This document shows positions 11,228-19,823 of a DNA stretch of 64,000 nt, piece after piece. A program made the translations under genes and the position numbers. Numbering within the stretch: position 1 is the stretch's first letter; each line of letters opens with the position of its first letter. Location: assembly GCA_963765585.1 (NCBI GenBank), contig CAVXXB010000014.1:124001-188000 (forward strand), read 5' to 3'. Source of the stretch: CAVXXB01 sp963765585. GTDB lineage: Bacteria; Calditrichota; Calditrichia; JAJRVZ01. The notes under the pieces were generated by a model. The model made no database searches. It saw only the letters and a program-made list of their open reading frames with translations, and was not told the origin of the DNA.

Positions 11228-12166
11228 TCAATTGTTTTCAATTATTTTTTTAGCTTTTATCCAGACAGCCGGACTTTTTTTCATTTCTTCCGACTCAACC
11301 AGATCTCTGAGTTTATCCGGATTAATATTTGACTCATCCAGATAATCAAGTGCAGTCAATCTCATTTTGACCGATTTTTCATCTTTGAGTACTGTCAAGA
11401 ATGCATTTTTGATATCTTCATCATTATGATACTTGGTTAAATTGTCCATTGCGTTCTGCCTGACCGCCTGAATCGGGGCATTATGCATCGAAAATATTAA
11501 GGCTTCTTTTATCTTGGTGTCAAACATATTCTCCGTAAATGAGATTGTCTTTAATTCTGATCCAAGGTTTGTAGGATTTAACAAAGATTGGGCGATTACC
11601 TCCCGAACCAACGGATCATTTTTTTTACGGACCATCTCCAAATGGGTGCTGACATCAAAACTCAGTGCCACCTCGCCGCCATTAATTTCCTTGAATTCAA
11701 TATTAGAATAACGATAGGGTGCATTTTTTGAATCGGAGAAAGTGGTGTTTTCTTTCGCTAGTAAACTGACTTGTTGCATTAACCCGGAACTGATACCTTC
11801 CTGATCTACCGGTGCAATGCGTCCAAGAAAAAATCCCAACAACAAGGTAATTGCCGCAACGGCCAATTCGGGCCGGGTGACAAAATTACGAACCCAATCA
11901 CTAAAATTACCCAGCCAATTATCACGGGTGTTCATTTCCATATTTCTAACCGATCTCATTACTGCCTGACGCATTTCTGTAAATTGTGCAGTGGCCGGTT
12001 CCTCAAATGGTGATGCCGCTTTTTCCAGCATATGATGGGTCTCAAGGATATCCCGGTATTCAGGAATATCAATTGTAAGATCTTTTAATTCCTGATACTC
12101 CGCATCAGATAATCCACCGGCGATGAGTTTCTCGAATAATTTTTTTATTTTTTTATTTTCAGGCAT
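11228..12166 (-). CDS. Membrane anti-sigma-like protein with HEAT repeats
   Basis: 312 residues from the ATG at 12166, which has GGAG 6 bases upstream and overlaps the stop of the sigma-factor gene by 8 bases; a TTG four codons earlier is less likely. N-terminal helical region (KKIKKLFEKLIAGGLSDAEY) resembles the cytoplasmic anti-sigma helices but shows no HxxxCxxC zinc site. One membrane segment near residues 92-112 (LAVAAITLLLGFFLGRI) separates it from a C-terminal periplasmic part with HEAT-like repeats (MDNLTKYHNDEDIKNAFLTV, LTALDYLDE). Overlap with the sigma gene implies translational coupling and 1:1 supply, as expected for a sigma/anti-sigma pair. Role inferred from context. Confidence 0.8.
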   Translation of the reverse strand: MPENKKIKKLFEKLIAGGLSDAEYQELKDLTIDIPEYRDILETHHMLEKAASPFEEPATAQFTEMRQAVMRSVRNMEMNTRDNWLGNFSDWVRNFVTRPELAVAAITLLLGFFLGRIAPVDQEGISSGLMQQVSLLAKENTTFSDSKNAPYRYSNIEFKEINGGEVALSFDVSTHLEMVRKKNDPLVREVIAQSLLNPTNLGSELKTISFTENMFDTKIKEALIFSMHNAPIQAVRQNAMDNLTKYHNDEDIKNAFLTVLKDEKSVKMRLTALDYLDESNINPDKLRDLVESEEMKKSPAVWIKAKKIIENN

Positions 12167-12704
12167 TGTTAACTCCAAATTCTTTTGCCTTTAGATAATT
12201 TTTTAATTTTTGCAAACTACGAAAAAGCATATTTTTTACCACACCTTCGCTGCAGCCTAATACCGATGAAATTTCACGGATTGAATAATTTTCAAAATAG
12301 CGTAATACAACCGCGGTACGATATTTTGTGTTGAGCTCATAAAGACTGCGCAACAGGATGGTTTTATTTTCCTCGATCAGTACTTCATCCTCATGAACTA
12401 CGTGGTCTGGACTTTCATTTATATCTTGCATTTGCATATGTCTTTTATTTTTCTTCAACCAGTTTTGACTTTCGTTAAAGGCGATTCGTGTCACCCAGGT
12501 CCTAAATTGACTATCACCGCGAAATGCACTCAAATTTTTATATACTTTAATAAATACATCTTGCGAAATATCCAGGGCATTCTCAGAGTTTTTTGTAAAA
12601 CTGTATGCGACATTGTAGACATGGTTCTGATAACTTTGCATTAACTGATCAAAAGATTCTTCAGAACCAGCACGGACATTATTAATTAATTCAGATTCTG
12701 TCAT
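12159..12704 (-). CDS. RNA polymerase ECF sigma factor (sigma-70 family)
   Basis: 181 residues from ATG 12704 (GGGA 8-9 bases upstream); an in-frame ATG at 12725 would add seven residues and cannot be excluded. Region 2 is clear (QNHVYNVAYSFTKNSENALD followed by QDVFIKVYKNL, then RTWVTRIAFNESQNWLKK) and so is the region-4 helix-turn-helix (SIREISSVLGCSEGVVKNML). Length matches ECF factors. First gene of a three-gene operon with its likely anti-sigma partner and a DUF4097 envelope protein. It probably autoregulates, as most ECF operons do, but I cannot identify its promoter. Confidence 0.93.
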   Translation of the reverse strand: MTESELINNVRAGSEESFDQLMQSYQNHVYNVAYSFTKNSENALDISQDVFIKVYKNLSAFRGDSQFRTWVTRIAFNESQNWLKKNKRHMQMQDINESPDHVVHEDEVLIEENKTILLRSLYELNTKYRTAVVLRYFENYSIREISSVLGCSEGVVKNMLFRSLQKLKNYLKAKEFGVNNA

Positions 12705-12891
12705 TGGGTATCCCGTTTCTTTCATATATTACAGACAACGATTTTTTTAAAAAGTTAGCATGATATCACGAAAAAATAATATAAATCTGAAATGTGAAAA
12801 AATCTTTACATATGGAGGATTAGGTAAATAAAGACCAGATGAATCATGATGGTCTAAATCCGCTTTGATTCGAACAGGGGTAATCTGGCGA

Positions 12892-13056
12892 TTAATCTGT
12901 CTGGTCTTTTGGTTTACACTCGCCACGACAGCATTCATCTATATTGGTGCCGCAGATTTTACATTGACCATGACCATGCACCCAGATGATGCTGGTAAAT
13001 TGACCACACCAGGTACAACGGATATTGTTTGGGGTTTGATGGATTTTATCTTTCAT
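12892..13056 (-). CDS. Small Cys-rich putative zinc-ribbon protein, 54 aa
   Basis: ATG at 13056 with AGGATA just upstream; the frame runs further 5' to 13128 but that part overlaps a dispersed repeat and is not protein-like. The peptide holds CTWCGQFTSIIWVHGHGQC, then KICGTNIDECCRGEC: two CxxC knuckles about 15 residues apart plus a Cys-rich tail, so one or two bound metals are likely. I recognise the pattern as that of a conserved small hypothetical but know no function. It lies alone between the sigma-factor operon and the M29 peptidase, on the same strand. Confidence 0.7.
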   Translation of the reverse strand: MKDKIHQTPNNIRCTWCGQFTSIIWVHGHGQCKICGTNIDECCRGECKPKDQTD

Positions 13057-13109
13057 ATTATCCTGGTAGAAATAATGTTGAACATTGGATGCTGGAACAT
13101 GGTCATCTC

Positions 13110-13226
13110 GCAGAGATCCTCCTGCCATCTAAGGTGCTCAGATGACGGAAAGATTCCTACGGAATGACAAGATCCATCAAGATCCCTGGTCTCTGGCGCC
13201 TGGCTCCTGGAGCCTGGTGCCTCTAT
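13110..13226. repeat. Composite of dispersed repeats, families F and C
   Basis: The gap after the M29 peptidase gene contains GCTCAGATGACGGAAAGATT followed by CCTACGGAATGACAA. A near copy, GCTCAGATGGCGGGAAGATT plus CCTGCGGAACGACAA, lies at 44899-44931. Next to it are short GGATCCTGG/CTGGCTCCTGG-type words resembling the family C runs at 27545, 39405, 43010 and 47345. No gene seen. Confidence 0.6.
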
Positions 13227-14417
13227 CTACGGCACTACCCAGATATTATCTTTTACTGCCAGTTGAACATCATCCAGAAAAACCGCCTTGCCCGAGCCAC
13301 CAGGACGGAAATCTGTAACAATATCCACATGCTGGGCCGATTTGTTAAGCACGCCATTCTGATGCATTGCATCACAGTCGGCCTTTCCGGCTTCTGAGGA
13401 TGGATCTGCGACAAAACATTCGGGGTAACTGGCGCCTATAGCGATGTGCAATGTCCCGCCCACTTTTTCGACAAACAGCGGGTGTTTTAAGACTTTTAAC
13501 ATACCGCGATTCATGCCAAGTGCGACTTCGCCCAGTCGGTGAGAACCTTCATCGGTTTCGATGATTTTTTTTAATGCTTCAAATCCTCTCCCTGCGGAAT
13601 AATCCTTAATGATACCTTTATCAAAGCGCAGATAAATTCCCTGAATTGTGGTTCCCGAGTAGGACACCGGCAAGTCAACAAAGATTTCGCCTTCTACCGA
13701 ATTGGCATCCGGACTGGTAAATACCTCCCCGTCGGGAAAATTTCTAAGACCCGTACATTTGATTACATTTTTATCACCAATAGCCATGGACAATTCTAGA
13801 TCTTTACCGGATTCCGGATGTACTGTGATAATCCTGATTTTCTTACTTTGGGCCATTAGTTGATATATATCTTCTTCCACCTCTTCGAGCAATTTGGGAT
13901 CATTGGTTGAAGCCGCAACAATAATATTTGCATACTCTTCTAATGTCATTCCCTCCATCTCTGCAAATCCCTGAGTGGGGAAGAGTGTTAAAACCCAGGG
14001 TTTGAGAAGACGAATTGTTTTAAACGGCTCATCTGCCCGCATTATGGCCTGTGCATTTTCTTCGGGAACATCTGCATAAAGGGATGGATCTTCCGAACCT
14101 AAAATTTCAATATATTTAGTCATCTTTTGATAACGATCTTCCTGCCATTTGGGAACGCGTGATATCTGATCGGAACTGCCAAACCTGGCCATGGATGCAC
14201 CCCATACTTTTCCGCGGTCATTATCAGGGGGTACCAGATTTACATCTGCAATTCCGCCTGCAGCAAAAATTTTATCCTGCAGTACCGACATCAGGGGCCA
14301 GGTAATATGCTCGCCCTTCAGCATCACTATATCATCTTTTGTAATACCACCAAGTGAGTAATCCAGAAGATATTCGGCCCAGGTATTAAGGTCTTTGGCA
14401 TTAACTAAATTTTTCAT
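13227..14417 (-). CDS. M29-family aminopeptidase (AmpS/AmpT-like)
   Basis: About 396 residues from the ATG at 14417, preceded by CGGAG; the frame opens two codons earlier at a GTG. Family M29 features are throughout: GEHITWPLM at the N-terminus, LFPTQGFAEMEGMTLEEY, the metal-binding half with GEIFVDLP, LGEVALGMN, HIAIGASYPECF, and the C-terminal QHVDIVTDF. Two-metal aminopeptidases of this family remove N-terminal residues from peptides in the cytoplasm; no signal peptide is present. Length normal. It stands alone between two repeat-filled gaps. Confidence 0.9.
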   Translation of the reverse strand: MKNLVNAKDLNTWAEYLLDYSLGGITKDDIVMLKGEHITWPLMSVLQDKIFAAGGIADVNLVPPDNDRGKVWGASMARFGSSDQISRVPKWQEDRYQKMTKYIEILGSEDPSLYADVPEENAQAIMRADEPFKTIRLLKPWVLTLFPTQGFAEMEGMTLEEYANIIVAASTNDPKLLEEVEEDIYQLMAQSKKIRIITVHPESGKDLELSMAIGDKNVIKCTGLRNFPDGEVFTSPDANSVEGEIFVDLPVSYSGTTIQGIYLRFDKGIIKDYSAGRGFEALKKIIETDEGSHRLGEVALGMNRGMLKVLKHPLFVEKVGGTLHIAIGASYPECFVADPSSEAGKADCDAMHQNGVLNKSAQHVDIVTDFRPGGSGKAVFLDDVQLAVKDNIWVVP

Positions 14418-14464
14418 GAACACTCCGTTATTTTTTTTGTCTCTCGCAGAGCCGCATGAGCAAA

Positions 14465-14580
14465 GTGATTAGATTAGAAATTAGGAATGAGAAATGACTA
14501 AATACTTGACAAACGAAACCAATGATGCATAATTTTTTTCCAATTCCAATTCCTAATTCCTAATTCCTAATTCCTAATTG
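14465..14580. repeat. Inverted word-like repeat, family B
   Basis: Between the M29 peptidase start and the alaS stop. The left part reads GATTAGAAATTAGGAATGAG and the right part is CCTAATT repeated about five times, again an inverted pair around an AT-rich core, just like 9955-10080. Here it sits between two genes on the same strand, so it is not purely a convergent terminator. Confidence 0.6.
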
Positions 14581-14581
14581 A

Positions 14582-17188
14582 TTATATCAACTCTTTTATC
14601 TTCTGCATGGCGGCGTCAAATTTGTCGGGGTCTTTTCCACCGGCGGTTGCCATATGCGGACGTCCGCCACCACCACCGCCGGCAACACCGGCCACCTGCC
14701 GGATCAGATCACCCGCCTTGTATTTACCTGATTTAACCAGATCATCGGTGACGATACAGACAAAACTCAATTTGTCATTGGCTTTAGAACCCAGCAAGGC
14801 GATCGTATTGTTGGCTTTTTCCCGGATCAGATCGCCCAATTCCTTTAACTGAGGCATATCGGCATCCGGAACTTCATGAACCAGCACGCTGATATTATTT
14901 ATTACTTCTGCATTTTCCAGAAGATTGTCTGATCCCTCACCTGCAAGTTTAGAGTTCAGTCTGGATATTTCTTTATCCGCATGACGTTTTTTTTCAATCA
15001 GATCTGCGGTTTTTGAGACCAGCTCATTATCACGTGCATTGAGCATTTCACCAATTTTTTGCAGATTTGTCCGGGCATTTTGCATATACTCAACTGCAGC
15101 GTTTCCTGTCAGTGCTTCAATTCTCCGCACACCGGAGGCGATACTACCTTCATATATGATGATAAAAGGTCCGATCGCGCCTGTTTGCTTAACATGTGTA
15201 CCACCGCACAATTCAAGGCTAAAATTATCGATCTGTACTGTGCGGACAATGTCATCATATTTTTCTCCGAATAGCGCCATCGCGCCCTTGGCCTTGGCAT
15301 CATCAAATGCTTCCTCACCAATTTCCAGCGTCAGATCTTCCTGAATTTTTTCATTAACAATTTTTTCTATTTCCAGCAGTTGGGATTCTTTTGGTTTTTC
15401 ATGATGGGTAAAATCAAAACGTAGTCTGTCCGGATCTACTAAAGAACCGGCCTGCTGAACGTGCGAACCCAAAATCTTTCGTAAGGCAGCATGAAGTAAA
15501 TGGGTTGCGGTATGATTCTTTTCAGTTTGCCGGCGGGAAAAAGAATTTACCCGGGCGATCACCATCTCAGAATTCAATTTAAAATTCTCGGGTAAATCGC
15601 AAATATGTATGACCTGATTACCTGATTTCTGTGTATCCCTGACCTGGATTTCAAGTTCTTCGGTTTTAATTGATCCAGAGTCACCAATTTGTCCCCCGGA
15701 TTCGGCATAAAATGGGGTCTCTTTCAGAACGATATGTACACTATCTCCCTGGATACCATATTTTACTACTGTAGTTTCTACCTCATCTTTGTCATTTCCA
15801 ACAAAAACGGTAGGCTCCTCTTCGGAAATATTTATCCATGAATCGGATGCGATATCGCTACTTTTAAATTTGGCTGATTCCCGTGCTTTTTCCTTTTGTT
15901 TTGCCATTTCGGATTCGTATCCGGGCAGATCAATATCAAGCCCACGCTCGACCGCCAAAACCCGGGTTAAATCCGGCGGAAATCCATAGGTATCATATAA
16001 TTTGAAAACTTCACTACCCGGTATAATATCCTTTTTTTGTGAAGAAAGTGTGTTCACAATTTTATCAAAGATATCAATTCCACGATCCAGGTTTCGACCA
16101 AAATGTTCTTCTTCTGATTGTATAATTCCAGCTACATGTTGCGATCTTTCAACAATTTCGGGATATATTTCACCAAGGGTTTCTGTAACCGTATCGACCA
16201 ATTTATAGATAAATGGATCATGCATATCCAGTTTTCTGGCATAGCGAGATGCACGACGCAAAATTCTGCGCATAACATACCCCCGCCCCTCGTTGGATGG
16301 AAACCCACCGTCGGCAATTGAAAATGTCAGCATCCGGATATGATCGGCAATCACACGGTACGCCATCTTCTCCTTTGCCTGATCATAAGGTACGCCAACC
16401 AGTTCTCCAATCCGGTTTAACAGGGGCATAAACACATCAGAATCATAATTGGATTTTTTATTCTGCATAACTGCTACTATTCGTTCAAATCCGGCACCGG
16501 TGTCCACATGTTTTGCCGGCAGAGGATTCAACCGGCCCTTTTCATCCCGGTCATATTGAATAAAAACAAGATTCCATAATTCAATATACCGGCCGCAATC
16601 ACCATTGACAAAACAGACATGTTCCTCACCCTTTTTATCACACATATCGGGACCCTGATCATAGTGAATCTCGGAGCAGGGGCCACAGGGGCCGGTATCG
16701 CCCATTTCCCAGAAATTATCTTTTTCATCAAACCTGAGAATGCGGTCTTTTTTGATATCAGTTACTTGGGCCCACAGATCTGCAGCTTCATCATCATCAC
16801 GGAAAACAGTGGCATATAATTTGTCTTTTGGTAATTTCCATACGGCGGTTAGCAGTTCCCATGCCCACTCTATTGCTTCCGGTTTATAGTAATCTCCAAA
16901 GGACCAGTTGCCAAGCATTTCAAAAAAAGTGTGGTGATAGGTATCGTGCCCAACTTCTTCAAGATCGTTATGTTTTCCACTGACGCGGATACATTTTTGT
17001 GAATCAACGGCACGTGTATAATCCCTTTTTCCTTTTCCTAAAAAGATATCTTTAAACTGATTCATACCCGCATTTGTGAACAGCAACGTCGGATCGTCGG
17101 ATGGAATAACCGGCGCGCTTTTTACAAAGCTATGATTTTTACTTATAAAAAAGTCTATAAATGATTGTCTTATTTCGTTCGATGTCAT
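14582..17188 (-). CDS. alaS: Alanyl-tRNA synthetase
   Basis: 868 residues from the ATG at 17188 (GAGGGA 9 bases upstream; a TTG two codons earlier is also in frame). Charges tRNA-Ala in the cytoplasm. Class II core at the N-terminus (FFISKNH, LLFTNAGMNQFKDIFLG, YHHTFFEMLGNWSFGDYYK, ERIVAVMQ). The editing domain carries the zinc-binding HTATHLLHAAL and CGGTHVKQTG motifs. The DHHA1-type C-terminal domain ends with a six-Gly run and RPHMATAGGKDPDKF. Full length and undisturbed. It lies beside the recA-recX group, with a transposase gene in divergent orientation between them. Confidence 0.97.
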   Translation of the reverse strand: MTSNEIRQSFIDFFISKNHSFVKSAPVIPSDDPTLLFTNAGMNQFKDIFLGKGKRDYTRAVDSQKCIRVSGKHNDLEEVGHDTYHHTFFEMLGNWSFGDYYKPEAIEWAWELLTAVWKLPKDKLYATVFRDDDEAADLWAQVTDIKKDRILRFDEKDNFWEMGDTGPCGPCSEIHYDQGPDMCDKKGEEHVCFVNGDCGRYIELWNLVFIQYDRDEKGRLNPLPAKHVDTGAGFERIVAVMQNKKSNYDSDVFMPLLNRIGELVGVPYDQAKEKMAYRVIADHIRMLTFSIADGGFPSNEGRGYVMRRILRRASRYARKLDMHDPFIYKLVDTVTETLGEIYPEIVERSQHVAGIIQSEEEHFGRNLDRGIDIFDKIVNTLSSQKKDIIPGSEVFKLYDTYGFPPDLTRVLAVERGLDIDLPGYESEMAKQKEKARESAKFKSSDIASDSWINISEEEPTVFVGNDKDEVETTVVKYGIQGDSVHIVLKETPFYAESGGQIGDSGSIKTEELEIQVRDTQKSGNQVIHICDLPENFKLNSEMVIARVNSFSRRQTEKNHTATHLLHAALRKILGSHVQQAGSLVDPDRLRFDFTHHEKPKESQLLEIEKIVNEKIQEDLTLEIGEEAFDDAKAKGAMALFGEKYDDIVRTVQIDNFSLELCGGTHVKQTGAIGPFIIIYEGSIASGVRRIEALTGNAAVEYMQNARTNLQKIGEMLNARDNELVSKTADLIEKKRHADKEISRLNSKLAGEGSDNLLENAEVINNISVLVHEVPDADMPQLKELGDLIREKANNTIALLGSKANDKLSFVCIVTDDLVKSGKYKAGDLIRQVAGVAGGGGGGRPHMATAGGKDPDKFDAAMQKIKELI

Positions 17189-17288
17189 AAACAAATATCC
17201 CTCGTATGTATAAATTTAATAAGACTAAATTTAAGTTATAAATGGTAATTATCAAAAAACCGGTACAAGATTTGCAGATGTGATAGAT

Positions 17289-17849
17289 ATGAGTTTATTT
17301 CTAAACAAGTACCGCATTGAATCAACCCGTTTACAAAATTGGGATTACAGTTTGCCAGGTATATATTTTATTACCTTGTGTACACAGAGTCAGATACCTT
17401 GGTTTGGCAAAGTGATTGATGGGAAAATGGTATTTTCTGATATTGGTAAATTCGTATATAATGAATGGAAAGAAACAGGCAAAATCCGGTCAAATGTAAT
17501 TTTGGATGCATTTATCGTCATGCCGGATCATATGCATGCAATCGTCATCATAAAATCCCCCAAAAACGATTTTATTGGTAAATGTGAATCTGTAGAGACG
17601 CATTGCGATGCGTCTCTACCCGAAACCGCACAAAATATCCCATTTAAAAATATATTTGGGCCGCAACGAAATAATTTATCATCAATCATCCGGGGATATA
17701 AATCCAAAACAACCAAATATATTCGAAGGAATATCAATAAAAATTTTAAATGGCAGGCACGATTTTATGATCAAATAATACGGAATGAACGTCATTTGTT
17801 GAACGTGCGCAAATATATTTTAAATAATCCAATTAAATGGAACTGGTAA
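17289..17849 (+). CDS. REP-associated tyrosine transposase (RAYT, Y1_Tnp)
   Basis: 186 residues from ATG 17289 (a GTG three codons earlier is possible). IS200-like single-strand transposase fold: LPGIYFITLCTQ near the N-terminus, the HUH metal motif in MPDHMHAIVII, and the C-terminal catalytic region FKWQARFYDQIIRNERHL with its Tyr, followed by YILNNPIKW. RAYTs are domesticated, single-copy enzymes that mobilise REP palindromes. Odd point: the linker between the HUH motif and the Tyr helix contains a perfect 12-bp-arm palindrome (17592-17619) within the reading frame, encoding VETHCDASLPE. It lies divergent from alaS and convergent with the trans-sulfuration gene. Confidence 0.9.
   Translation: MSLFLNKYRIESTRLQNWDYSLPGIYFITLCTQSQIPWFGKVIDGKMVFSDIGKFVYNEWKETGKIRSNVILDAFIVMPDHMHAIVIIKSPKNDFIGKCESVETHCDASLPETAQNIPFKNIFGPQRNNLSSIIRGYKSKTTKYIRRNINKNFKWQARFYDQIIRNERHLLNVRKYILNNPIKWNW
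17592..17619. repeat. REP-like palindrome inside the RAYT gene
   Basis: Arms GTAGAGACGCAT and ATGCGTCTCTAC flank the loop TGCG, a perfect 12-bp stem. The GTAGAGACGC word is a widespread REP-type palindrome core in bacteria. It is in frame and does not interrupt the transposase. Confidence 0.8.
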
Positions 17850-17880
17850 TATATTCTTATTTAAGTACGCCGAGAGGAAA

Positions 17881-19068
17881 TCAGATTTTATCCAGTGCCT
17901 GCCGTAAATCTTCCTTTAAATCACCCACGTATTCAATCCCAACGGAAAGCCGCAACAATCCATCGGTCACATCAATTTTTTGTCTTTCCTCCGGAGATAA
18001 ATATACATGCGAGGTGGATGCGGGATGGCTCACGAGCGAGGATATGTCGCCCAGGCTAACGGTGAACAAAATGGTTTGCAGATTTTCCATTACTGATTTT
18101 GCGGATGGCCAGCCGCCAGAAACTTCAAATGCCAGCATCCCTGATGACCCCTCGAATTGATTGTTACACAAATCGTGTTGCGGATTTGATTTAAGTCCCG
18201 GATAAAATATTTTTGAGACTTTGGGATGAGTTTCCAGAAATTGTGCCAGTTCCAGGGCATTTTGACATTGGCGTTCCACACGGATACCCAGTGTACGAAT
18301 ACCCCTGATCAACAGCCAGGCAATCATTGGTGCGATGGTCGGACCAAATGTTTTTACAATCGGTCGAATTATTTCAATATCTTTATCAGAGGCACAAACT
18401 ATTCCACCCAACAGATCGGAATGACCGCCCAGATATTTCGTCGCAGAATGTATGGAAATATCCGCACCAAGATCGACGGGATAGCAAACCGGCGGCGGGG
18501 TAAAGGTATTGTCAACAATGAATTTACAATCATGTTTTTTTGCCAATTTTTGCCAGTAATCCAAATCGGATGCAATCATAGTTGGGTTTGCCAGAGGCTC
18601 AGTATAGAGTATTTTAGTGTTATCCTGAATTGCGTTGTTTATGGCATCATGATCTCTTGGATCCACAAACGTAACTGTTATGTTAAACCGGGAAAGTTGA
18701 TTCTGGAAAAATGTATATGTACCACCATATATATAGGCGGATGAGACGATATGGTCACCGGGTTGACAAAATGCGATAATCGTACTCGAAATAGCGGCCA
18801 TACCGGAAGCAAATGATAATGCCGATTCGGTTTTCTCAATACCGGCCATAATTTCATTTAAGGTATCCACAGTTGGATTTGTGTATCTGGCATAAATATG
18901 TCCTGGTTTTTTGCTCAGCAAAATATCCGTGCCATCTTCTACATTATCATAGAGATAATTCGTTGTTTGAAATATGGGCACCGTCGGTGTCCGGACATTG
19001 GAGAAATCTTTTCCTTCACCCAATTTTATAATCTTTGTCAATAGATGCTGCTTATCATTCTTCATCAT
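17881..19068 (-). CDS. PLP-dependent trans-sulfuration enzyme (cystathionine gamma-synthase / methionine gamma-lyase type)
   Basis: About 395 residues from ATG 19068 or 19065, both just behind a strong GGGAG; the longer frame to 19131 lies inside recX. Cys/Met metabolism PLP family: TPTVPIFQTTNYLYDN, YARYTNPTVDTLNE, SAYIYGGTYTFF, VDNTFTPPP, the Schiff-base Lys in SIHSATKYLGGHSD, and SLGDISSLVSHPASTSH near the C-terminus. Substrates cannot be fixed from motifs: gamma-synthase, O-acetylhomoserine sulfhydrylase and methionine gamma-lyase remain open, though SLGDISSLVSHPAS with the preceding GG is common in the lyase/synthase group. It overlaps the recX stop by 14 bases, so recA-recX-this gene may form one transcript. 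Confidence 0.88.
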   Translation of the reverse strand: MMKNDKQHLLTKIIKLGEGKDFSNVRTPTVPIFQTTNYLYDNVEDGTDILLSKKPGHIYARYTNPTVDTLNEIMAGIEKTESALSFASGMAAISSTIIAFCQPGDHIVSSAYIYGGTYTFFQNQLSRFNITVTFVDPRDHDAINNAIQDNTKILYTEPLANPTMIASDLDYWQKLAKKHDCKFIVDNTFTPPPVCYPVDLGADISIHSATKYLGGHSDLLGGIVCASDKDIEIIRPIVKTFGPTIAPMIAWLLIRGIRTLGIRVERQCQNALELAQFLETHPKVSKIFYPGLKSNPQHDLCNNQFEGSSGMLAFEVSGGWPSAKSVMENLQTILFTVSLGDISSLVSHPASTSHVYLSPEERQKIDVTDGLLRLSVGIEYVGDLKEDLRQALDKI

Positions 19069-19690
19069 TATTCTCCCATGAGGTCTCAGGAATTGCTGCG
19101 GAAATTTGCTCCCAGAAATAGCCTTTGCCACGCAAATAGTTTATTGCTGCGTTTTTTTGCTTTGGTTGAAACTGTCTGTATTTTTTATTGAACAGATACA
19201 AACAATTTTCGCTTTGCCGTTCAGTATCGTAAATTTCGGTAAGAAATTCATCAATGATATCCGAATGCACCCCTTTTTTAATAAGTTTGTTTTTTATTAA
19301 AAGTGGGCCGGATTTTTTTAAATTTATTTCTTCTTCAATAAACATCTTGGCAAAATCTGTATCATTTATATACCCGCGTTGGACAAATTCATGAATTATT
19401 TTCCCAATTGCAACCGGCGAGTACCCTTTGGTTACCAGTTTATCATTCAATTCTTTTTGGCTGTGTGCCCGGCGACTCAAAAAACGATACGCGTGATCAC
19501 GAAGTTTACTATCGGATTCGGTTTCTTGAATTTTTTTGATTTGATTGGCAGTAAGATTTTTCCCGGTATGCAAATCAAATTTTATAAGGGTATCCTGTGA
19601 GACACCAAAAATAAATTGCTCACCGGAGTAGATAGAATATCGTTCTTTATTTTTTTTTTGTGGCTCTATTTTGGTTATTTCCAAATCCAT
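19055..19690 (-). CDS. recX: RecX regulatory protein
   Basis: About 211 residues from ATG 19690 (AGGATA 8 bases upstream); the frame extends to 19732. RecX binds RecA filaments and modulates recombination and SOS. Family motifs: DHAYRFLSRRAHSQKELNDKL, VAIGKIIHEFVQRGYINDTDFA and PLLIKNKLIKKGV, the three-helix repeats typical of RecX. It follows recA directly on the same strand (about 130 bases), the common order, and overlaps the downstream trans-sulfuration gene by 14 bases. Confidence 0.93.
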   Translation of the reverse strand: MDLEITKIEPQKKNKERYSIYSGEQFIFGVSQDTLIKFDLHTGKNLTANQIKKIQETESDSKLRDHAYRFLSRRAHSQKELNDKLVTKGYSPVAIGKIIHEFVQRGYINDTDFAKMFIEEEINLKKSGPLLIKNKLIKKGVHSDIIDEFLTEIYDTERQSENCLYLFNKKYRQFQPKQKNAAINYLRGKGYFWEQISAAIPETSWENNDEE

Positions 19691-19823
19691 ATTCTTTGTA
19701 TCCTGACAAATACTAAAACGGGATCTGAGCATGGACGCGTCAGACCCCGTAAATTTCGATCATACTTATGAAAAGCGTGTTAATACCGTTATAATATCGC
19801 AGGACTTTCGTTCTACTAAAATA

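Noticed and set aside
13164..13397. 77-codon plus-strand frame
   Set aside because: Overlaps the M29 peptidase C-terminus and repeat DNA; no supporting signals.
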